Positions 1 through 7,000 of a stretch of 58,673 nt of DNA are shown one piece after another (position 1 is the stretch's first letter; each line of letters starts with the position of its first letter). This DNA is from Chitinophagaceae bacterium UBA1946 (lineage in GTDB: Bacteria > Bacteroidota > Bacteroidia > Chitinophagales > Chitinophagaceae): contig DDEU01000057.1 of NCBI GenBank assembly GCA_002336815.1, positions 12,051 to 70,723 of the forward strand, written 5' to 3'. The notes beneath the pieces are model-generated. The model saw only the letters and a program-made list of their open reading frames with translations. It was not told where the DNA came from and ran no database searches. The position numbers and the translations under genes were made by a program.

Positions 1-365
1 CCCGTTAGACTCAATATTTTTGTTAACCGATGCCCTTGGGTGCTTTTGTCCATAAAAGTGCAAACTAGAAGTCCTTAATATTTTGAACCCTGGGTATATT
101 GGCTCACACTTACTACAACATGCTGGTTCCTACTCAAATTCCAGTGTAACCTTGACAATTGAAAAAGAGTTCAGTAAATATCTCTTGTTCGTGATATAGC
201 TGGTCAGGCCGAAAATTGATTTGATTAGGGTTATCGGTTAACTCCTAAATATACGCAACTTGTTGTTCCAATTACTGCTGAATTTCAACAAAAATCAGAA
301 CAAAAATTTTTCAGAATTTGGGATGCGTTTGTTAAATTGTTATAAAATATATGCTGCCCTAATAA
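1..365. other. Upstream region without a supported gene
   Basis: No gene can be supported here. A 40-codon stretch free of stops lies on the plus strand at about 55-195, but it has no start codon and I do not recognise it. The region is AT-rich. It may be the remnant of a gene or simply intergenic DNA beyond the window edge. Confidence 0.4.
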
Positions 366-605
366 ATGCGAAAAATTGTGCTGAAATATTACAATGCACT
401 TTTCAAAATTGGCCTGGTAAACTGGAGGAAGGCATACCTGCTTCGGCCGGATGGGCCGGTACTACTGTTGACAGAGTGTTACAAGGGCAATTTGGTTTAC
501 CGGCTGCCCGGCACCAGCAAAAGATTTGCTTACAAAAAAATTAAGGGCCAGCTACAATCTTGCAAAATCATCCTGCATGTAAATGATTTTATTAAACCAT
601 TTTAA
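366..605 (+). CDS. Small hypothetical protein (79 aa), doubtful
   Basis: I do not recognise this with certainty. The 79-residue product has an ATG start and a basic C-terminal half containing YRLPGTSKRFAYKKIK. That segment resembles, from memory only, short Bacteroidota proteins of unknown function that carry a lysine/arginine-rich LPGTxKRxxYKxIK-like stretch. No signal peptide or membrane segment is visible. It stands alone, and an overlapping frame (260-544) codes a less protein-like sequence. It could be a small conserved protein, a gene remnant or a chance frame. Confidence 0.35.
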   Translation: MRKIVLKYYNALFKIGLVNWRKAYLLRPDGPVLLLTECYKGNLVYRLPGTSKRFAYKKIKGQLQSCKIILHVNDFIKPF

Positions 606-984
606 AGCCTGCCGCACATCATAATTGAAGGTATGTTATGCTTGAAACCCAAGAGCTGCGCTCCTCTCACTCACATGTGTAAGCAAGTTGCCGGGTTTAA
701 GGCTTGTGCAATGTTGTGCATCCCGCAGTAGCACCAGCTATCAGAGCAGTGTAAATTGTTGATGAGAGTTTTCAAGCGGCCGGAAAATAATCTTAATTGG
801 TGGGATAAACCAGTAAGGGTTATCAGCAAATTAGCGATTTATTTTACTTTCATAAAATATTTTTGGGTAGCATAGTTGCAGGCAGGATTGGGATGGCTTA
901 ACTGCCATAGGAGAAATCCGAAATAAGGCAAAATGCAAAAGCCATTGCAGTTGCAATGGCCCTAAAAACTAAATAGTATTTGAA
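606..984. other. Intergenic region
   Basis: No gene is seen. The right end carries the hairpin that would end the XRE gene transcribed leftward from 1386. The rest shows no repeat or promoter I can support. Confidence 0.5.
937..960 (-). terminator. Probable terminator of the XRE gene
   Basis: GCCATTGC (941-948) pairs with GCAATGGC (953-960) around a four-base AGTT loop. Read on the minus strand, the 8-bp stem is followed by TTTTGCATTTT. It lies 24 bp past the stop of the leftward XRE gene. The U-tract is interrupted, so efficiency is uncertain. Confidence 0.5.
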
Positions 985-1386
985 TTATCTTTTTTCCAGC
1001 ATTCTTTCCAGCAAAGCAATCTTTTCTCTTTCAACCCTCAATAAGTCTTCATATAGTTTCTCTGTCTTTTCGACTTGTTCGATGAGTTTTTCAAGTGGAT
1101 TAAACGTGCATTTATAATTATTGATGTAGGCAGCAGCATCATCATGGAAAGTATTTGAAATAATATTGAACGCTGCTTCTTCATCAAAATTCCTAATGGC
1201 CTCCGCAGGCACTTTCAATATCCCTGCAATTCTTTCCAGCATATCCCTGTCCAATGCTTCCTTCTGCTCCAGTGCAGATACCGCCTGCTGGCTAAGCCCA
1301 AGGTCAATGGCCAGTACATCCTGCTTAATGCCCAGCATTTCCCTGAAGCGTTTTACGTTGCGGCCCTGGTGTATGGTCTTTTCCAT
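985..1386 (-). CDS. XRE-family HTH transcriptional regulator (133 aa)
   Basis: This is a small DNA-binding regulator. Residues of about 8-65 form a Cro/C1-type helix-turn-helix, with the recognition region reading DLGLSQQAVSALEQ. After it comes a short linker and then a C-terminal segment (about 95-133) rich in E, K, L and R that looks like a coiled coil, probably for dimerisation. The length suits a single-domain XRE protein. It starts at ATG and is transcribed leftward, divergent from the hypothetical gene at 1562. A 19-bp near-palindrome (1437-1455) lies upstream of its start with a -7-like TATCTTTA at 1411-1404, so autoregulation is plausible. No toxin partner is visible, so a toxin-antitoxin role is not supported. 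Confidence 0.85.
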   Translation of the reverse strand: MEKTIHQGRNVKRFREMLGIKQDVLAIDLGLSQQAVSALEQKEALDRDMLERIAGILKVPAEAIRNFDEEAAFNIISNTFHDDAAAYINNYKCTFNPLEKLIEQVEKTEKLYEDLLRVEREKIALLERMLEKR

Positions 1387-1436
1387 GCTGTTTTGTTTTG
1401 GGTTAAAGATAATAATTCTGCTCTTGTAAAAAATCC

Positions 1437-1455
1437 GTATTTACACGTAAAATAC
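1437..1455. promoter_or_regulatory. Candidate operator between divergent genes
   Basis: The sequence GTATTTACACGTAAAATAC is a near-palindrome with GTATTT/AAATAC arms. It lies in the 175-bp space between the leftward XRE gene and the rightward gene at 1562. It sits 25 bp upstream of a -7-like TATCTTTA on the minus strand (1411-1404), where a repressor or activator of the XRE gene would be expected to bind. Its link to the XRE protein is inferred from position. Confidence 0.45.
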
Positions 1456-1561
1456 AAGCACCGGCTGTAGGTTACGGCCCTGCGCTGTTGTTACTTGCAG
1501 TACAATAACCCGATCGTTATTTTCCATACCCTGCAGGCTGGTTCGGTTACCATAAGGTACC

Positions 1562-2293
1562 GTGGCAACTGCAACCTACTGGTTACCGCTAAGCGCCTAC
1601 TCCAATACACCCCCCAGTAAGCCTGCCCAATATTTCAACAACGGTTTTAAATTTTATTGCCTCAGCAACCCTGTTGCTGCATTGCGAGGCGCAACCTTTA
1701 ATACTCATTTTATGTTAGTACCTGCCAGGGATAATATGCCCATTCGGCTGGCTTATAACAGCCTGTACAATTTTTTTGATGTATTCCCTCTGCCCGATGC
1801 TACCCGGCGGCTGGAGCAGCTTATACACTCGGCCTGCAGCAAACATTACCGGCGCATCGGCTCCCCGGCAGACGGGCTGTTTTTTATGGAACACCTGCAG
1901 GCGCTTTGCCTTACTGCCATACAGCTTTATCAGCATGCTGCTCCTGAGCTGGCTGCTGTTGAAATGCCTGGAACCGGCATGCCTGATCTATTACAGCAGG
2001 CAGCTTATGTGTACCCGAAATATATGCTCACCCCCTGGGACTGTATGCCCCGCCACCTTACTGCCCGCCACTACCATGAGCCATACAGGGCACTGGCAAA
2101 ATTTGTACAACTGATGCCGGAAATAAAATGGCAGGCTGCCTTAAGAGAGTTGCTGGAGTTTGCGTTATCGAAGGATAGTATTGAAGGCTGTATGGAGCTT
2201 CAGTTATTGCTGAAACTAAGGAAGCGGTTGCTGCAGCTGATTGAAGCCTGTCATTTGATTTTGGTGAGGGTACCGGTTACAGTGGTTCAATAG
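1562..2293 (+). CDS. Hypothetical protein (243 aa)
   Basis: I do not recognise a named family. The product has no signal peptide. Its N-terminal part (about 20-75) looks beta-rich; the rest is helical and leucine-rich, with a KEYE-like run of aromatic and histidine residues (ARHYHEPYRALAKF, about 168-181) and a strongly helical end (about 215-238). The GTG start at 1562 is the first usable start after an in-frame TAA at 1553-1555. It is divergent from the XRE regulator and may share its control region. Amino-acid composition and codon use look like real coding sequence. A mobile-element accessory role is possible but unsupported. Confidence 0.55.
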   Translation: MATATYWLPLSAYSNTPPSKPAQYFNNGFKFYCLSNPVAALRGATFNTHFMLVPARDNMPIRLAYNSLYNFFDVFPLPDATRRLEQLIHSACSKHYRRIGSPADGLFFMEHLQALCLTAIQLYQHAAPELAAVEMPGTGMPDLLQQAAYVYPKYMLTPWDCMPRHLTARHYHEPYRALAKFVQLMPEIKWQAALRELLEFALSKDSIEGCMELQLLLKLRKRLLQLIEACHLILVRVPVTVVQ

Positions 2294-2397
2294 GAATCGA
2301 AATGATTTTTTCTTATGGCGTAGGAATGGTTAAGAATTATTACAGTCATTAGTATTACGTTGATGAAAGTTCTTTTAAGTTCTTTTGTCATTGCCAT

Positions 2398-2413
2398 CCC
2401 GAAAGCATTCGGG
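2398..2413. repeat. Short palindrome, CCCGAA type
   Basis: CCCGAA and TTCGGG form a perfect 6-bp stem with an AGCA loop. It has no T-tract. It is one of four hairpins within 375 bp, and shares the CCCGAA/TTCGGG arms with the hairpin at 2702. Confidence 0.5.
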
Positions 2414-2487
2414 AAACCAAAAAGTCCAGGAAGGAACGATATACAGCCCGTGCCTTCCATATAGCTATGTTCAGATTTTGCACTACT

Positions 2488-2503
2488 CCCGCAATACTGC
2501 GGG
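2488..2503. repeat. Short palindrome, CCCGCA type
   Basis: CCCGCA and TGCGGG form a perfect 6-bp stem with an ATAC loop. It has the same size and layout as the one at 2398, which suggests a family of repeats and not terminators. Confidence 0.5.
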
Positions 2504-2701
2504 ACAGGTGTCACTTGTACGGTTGATCTTTATTATACGCCTTAAGTGCAGAGAGGTTTTAGTTATTGCATCACTGGACGAATTGGACGGTAGCCGATTC
2601 TTAAAAATTGATACATTTTGAATTTACTTAAGATGGCTGCGCCTGGGAGTAGCGATAAGGTGCCGATGCGACAGTAGTACAACTGTTCAACATAGCTGCT
2701 T

Positions 2702-2730
2702 CCCGAAATCGTGCTGTATTCGATTTCGGG
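2702..2730. repeat. Palindrome with 10-bp stem
   Basis: CCCGAAATCG pairs perfectly with CGATTTCGGG around a 9-base loop. On the plus strand it is followed by TGGCTTTTTT, so it could act as a rightward terminator, though no gene ends nearby. Confidence 0.6.
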
Positions 2731-2741
2731 TGGCTTTTTTG

Positions 2742-2769
2742 GTTACTTTTTTTCCGCAAAAAAAGTAAC
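2742..2769. repeat. Palindrome with 12-bp stem
   Basis: GTTACTTTTTTT pairs perfectly with AAAAAAAGTAAC around a CCGC loop. It follows the previous palindrome by 11 bp. Such paired hairpins look like a dispersed repeat unit; this needs a genome-wide count to confirm. Confidence 0.6.
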
Positions 2770-3156
2770 ATACAGTTTTTGTGCATTACCAAAAGCTAAT
2801 TGAAAATAACAATGATATACAATTCAGGTATTAACAAACCCGGGTGGCTCACCCCTCCTGATAACCATTTCTACGTCTTTATACTTAGGTGTAAATACCG
2901 AGCCCCCTTTTTTAAAATTCGGTATTTAAGCGGATAACAAAGCAATATCCCCATACTACATTTAACAGGTAAAAGCCACCGGCTAAATCAATAGCTGCTG
3001 ATTGTTTGATCCATGCCCTTTTTTATTTGAGTGCGGTAGCACTGCGGTAGTATCACAGTATAAATGCGGTAAACTGCCGCAGTAAAGTTGCGTTTGAAAA
3101 CGCCCGTAACAGTAAAATAAGGCAGCAGGTAACAGCAGGAGCAGGATCCAAAACCA

Positions 3157-3777
3157 ATGTATATGAAAAAGAAACAAACGGCTGCCACTAAAATGCGCAG
3201 CAAAAATTTTGGCATTGCTTCCAATGCCGCCAAGATCTTCCGGCAGCATTTTGCCAGCTGCCTTCCTTTCCCCGGCAACCTCAACATGCAGTGCCGTTTT
3301 ACCGGCGCTATTGCCAAATGGCTGGGCACCAGTGATGCCGGCAACCTGCCCGCTGAGGAAAACCTGGGTTATATCAGCGGCTTTGCCTTTAATGCCGCCG
3401 GCAGCACCGCCGCTTTGCTGAAACTGCCCCTTACTGTAACAAAAGAAAATGACCAGTTGCTCCGCCTGCACATCCCTGCTTTTGTGCCGGCCACCGCCAT
3501 ACTGGCCCCGGAACAAACCCTACAGGTGATTGCCCGTATAGCAGCTGCCTCCTGGAACCGGGGCGAACCCAACCAGCAGAAGAGTGTATTCCATACGATG
3601 GAGATACCCTACAATAACCTGCTGATTCCTGCACAGGATATTCCGCTTGCCCTGCCGGCCAGCCGGGGCTGCCTCATCCTGACCATTTTATCACTCCAGT
3701 TTATCCATACCGGCGGGGAGCATGACAGCCGTACCCGCTATTGCCCCTGCAATGTGATCGATGCCAGGTACTGCTGA
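3157..3777 (+). CDS. Hypothetical protein (206 aa)
   Basis: I do not recognise the family. The protein has a basic N-terminus (MYMKKKQTAATKMRSKNFG), no signal peptide and no clear membrane span; residues of about 70-175 look beta-rich. A core such as RFTGAIAKWLGT, with the paired hydrophobic patterns after it, reads as genuine protein. Start could be the ATG at 3157 or the second Met codon at 3163. The opposite strand is also open over much of this region, but those frames translate into cysteine- and tyrosine-rich nonsense. It stands alone with a hairpin downstream. Confidence 0.6.
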   Translation: MYMKKKQTAATKMRSKNFGIASNAAKIFRQHFASCLPFPGNLNMQCRFTGAIAKWLGTSDAGNLPAEENLGYISGFAFNAAGSTAALLKLPLTVTKENDQLLRLHIPAFVPATAILAPEQTLQVIARIAAASWNRGEPNQQKSVFHTMEIPYNNLLIPAQDIPLALPASRGCLILTILSLQFIHTGGEHDSRTRYCPCNVIDARYC

Positions 3778-3834
3778 ACAGGTGTAAAAAAATAAGGAAT
3801 GCCTGCGGCCCCTATGTCTGCAGGCAACAGCGAC

Positions 3835-3861
3835 CAGCCGTTCCTGTGATGGGAACGGCTG
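3835..3861. other. Hairpin downstream of hypothetical gene
   Basis: CAGCCGTTCC pairs perfectly with GGAACGGCTG around a 7-base loop, 57 bp after the stop at 3777. No T-tract follows on either strand, so it may protect an mRNA end or be a repeat instead of a terminator. Confidence 0.45.
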
Positions 3862-4053
3862 CCTGGCATCATGGAGTGCAGCATGCTTTAAACAATGAAC
3901 CGCAACTGATTCCTCTCATTCCACATATCGAATAAATTCTACATTCAAACAGCACGGGAATCGTATTTTCAGCAATTGATTGTTAGCATGTACGGGTAGC
4001 CAACCAGGGTTACCGGTGCTGATCTGTTTTTCTTTTATAAAATCACCAATACC

Positions 4054-7000
4054 ATGAAGCAAAAACCGGGAATACAAACTTTTATTTTTCTGCTGTTGCC
4101 GGTATTACTGATGGCAGTGTACAGTTTTTTACAAACCCGTCAACAGCTCATCAACCAGGTATATGAAGAGCGAAAAAGCCTGGCGGCTGTATCCGCAAAA
4201 ATGCTGCACGAAAAACTTGATCGCCTTGGCGAGATAGGGCAGTCCTTTGCAAACTGGCCTTCTTTCCGGCAGGGCTTTGAAGACAATCATTGGGATCATG
4301 CGATCGGCATGATGAATATTATTACCCGTGACTTTCCCTATATCAATCATGTTTTTATTACAGATACAAGCGGCAACGTGGTAGCAGATATCGGGGGTAT
4401 GGGGGCTGCAAAACCCCACCTGCTTCATTTTCCCAAATGGTACAATGGCGTAAGCCGCCACTGGCAACCCTATTTGTCGGAAGTGTACAATAACCCGGGC
4501 AGCCCGGGCCAGATCACGAGCGCACTGGCCATTCCGCTCAAAAATACCAGCGGCAGATTATCCGGCGTGCTGGTGCTGGAAGTGAACATCAACAAACTGC
4601 TGGAGTGGAGCAATGATATTGATGTGGGGAAAAATGGTTTTGTGTACATCGTTGACCAGAAGGGGAATATCGCCATCAATCCCATTTATAGGCAACCAGT
4701 CTCCGTGATCAGTTATGCTTCCGTACCGGCGGTACAGGAAGCACTGAAAGGGAAAAAGGGTGTACAGGTATTGTACAATCCTGTCACAATGGAGAAAAGC
4801 CTCTGCGCCTACGAACAGGTGCCGGTATATGGCTGGGCCGTGATCGTACAGGAAGAAGCAGGCGCTGCCTTATCGGTAAACCACAGCATCCGCACGGTAT
4901 TGATCTTTTATATCTTTTTTATACTCCTGGCCATTGCCTTTGTGTGGATCATTTTTAAGGGACTTCACCGGCAGCGGCAAACAGCAATGGAACTCAAAAG
5001 AAGCGACGACAATATTCACCTGCTGGTAGATAACGTGAAAGACTATGCGATCTTTATGCTGGATAAGAACGGGCTGGTCACCAACTGGAATGCCGGCGCC
5101 GAAAACATCAAGGGGTATACGGCACAGGAGGTACTGGGCAGATCAACAGAGAAGTTTTATACAGCAGCAGATATCAAAAAAGGCTTGCCGGTACAAAACC
5201 TTGCAGCGGCTGCCCGGCAGGGGCATATTGAGAGCGAGGGCTGGCTGGTGCGGAAAGATGGCTCGCTGTTCTGGGCCAATACAGTGATCACTGCCATGAA
5301 GGATGAAAGCGGGCTGCTGTATGGCTATTCAAAAATTACAAGGGATATTACAGAGCGCCGGAAAGTGCAGGAGCAACTGGAATTATTGTACAGGCAGGTG
5401 AACCAGTCAAATGAAGCCATTTATACCGTGGATGCAGACCGGAAGATCTTAAGCTGGAATAAAGGAGCCGAGGAACTGTACGGGTTTAAAGAGGAAGAAG
5501 TGATGGGTAAAGAAGTGATGGCTCTGTTGAATACCAATGTTACAAAACAGGAACTCGATGGGATAATGCAGGCAGTTTCTGAAATGAATTTCCTGCGCAG
5601 GGAATTACACAGAAAAACAAAGCAGGGTAAAGATGTTTATGTACATACTTCCAGCTCTGCCATTAGAGATGAGGAAGGAAAGGTGAGGGGATACATGATC
5701 GTGAACGTGGATGTAACCGAGCGAAAAAAACTGATGGAGCAGGTAAATCACCTGGCGAGCATGGTAGAGCAATCATCGGAAGCCATCTTTTCGAGAGGGC
5801 TTGACGGCAACCTGATCAGCTGGAACAGGGGAGCGGAACTGCTGCTGGGTTATTCAAAAGAAGAAGCGCTTGGGAAAACTGCCGAAGGCCTGGGCTTTGT
5901 AAAATTTGAAGCCGGTGAATGGACCGCCGCTGAAAATGAACTGGAAGAAAAAGGGAACTGGAAATCGGAGCGGCATTTTTACTGTAAAGACGGCTCTTCA
6001 TTTTTTGGACTGGTTACAGCCAACCTGGTAAAAAACGAGCTGGGCGAAAAAACCTCGGTCGTTATAATCATCAAAGACATCAGCCTGCGGAAACAACTGG
6101 AAGAAAAATTACAAACGGCGAACGAAGAGCTTGAGCAAAAAGTGCAGGAAAGAACGGAACAGATACACCGCAGCGAAAAACAGTACCGCTATCTTTTTGA
6201 GAACAATCCCCTGCCCATGTGGGTGCTGGAAGAGGGCACGTTAAAATTCCTGGATGTAAATGAGCAGGCATTGAAGCATTATGGTTATACCAGGGAAGAA
6301 TTTCTTTCATTGACTGCCCTTGACATAAGACCTCCTGCCGACCGGACCATATTCCTGCAGGTGGACCGAAAAGCTGAAACTGCTATTGAAAACAAGCACA
6401 GGCGCATATGGAATCATTGTAAAAAAGACGGCAGCGTGATACAGGTTGAGATCATTGCACACAATATCAATTTTGAGAACAGACCGGCCAGGCTGATACT
6501 GGCCAATGACGTTACAGAAAAGAAATCAATAGAAGAAAAACTGCAGCTAAGTGAATTGCGCTACCGCTCACTGATAGAGAACAGCGTAGAGGGTATTTCA
6601 TTGATGAGCGAAAAGGGCGATGTGATCTACCGCTCGCCTTCCGGCGAAAAGATGCTGGGCCACGGATCCAAAAAAGGGGTACTTGATTTTGCCCACCCCG
6701 GTAACCTGGAGATGTTCAGGCAAAAATTTGCAGAAGCGCTTGATAAGCCGGGTGTAGCCGTACCTTACCAGGTGGAATACCAGCACCCCGATGGGCACTA
6801 CTTTTTTGCCGAAGGCACTTTTACCAACCTGCTGCAGGTGAACGGGGTAAATGCTGTGGTAGCCAACTATCATGATGTAACGGAAAAATTAGCTACGGAA
6901 GAAAAATTAAAGGCCAGCGAAAAAAGATTCAGGGCGTTGATCGAAAAGAACTACGATGTGATCATCGTATTTGACCGCTCCATGAAAATAACCTACCGCA

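Larger units (their letters stand above)
2294..3156. other. Intergenic region with several palindromes
   Basis: No gene is supported over this long stretch. It holds four perfect short inverted repeats (listed separately at 2398, 2488, 2702 and 2742). Short frames on both strands translate into low-complexity or frameshifted sequence. The layout resembles a nest of dispersed palindromic repeats. Confidence 0.5.

Noticed and set aside
260..544. 94-aa frame overlapping the 366-605 frame
   Set aside because: Its C-terminal half is an out-of-frame reading of the region where the other frame gives YRLPGTSKRFAYKKIK. It looks less protein-like.
985..2293. Toxin-antitoxin pair made of the XRE gene and the 1562 gene
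   Set aside because: The genes are divergent instead of being in one operon, and the 243-aa product has no toxin motif I can recognise.
2983..3516. Leftward open frame of 177 aa opposite the gene at 3157
   Set aside because: Its translation is rich in Cys, Tyr and Gln with no domain-like pattern, whereas the rightward frame reads as protein. It is a shadow of the plus-strand gene.
3960..3976. ATCGTATTTTCAGCAAT upstream of the PAS kinase, similar to the regulon motif
   Set aside because: It is one base short, lacks GGGAT, and no -7-like octamer lies at 22-23 bp downstream.
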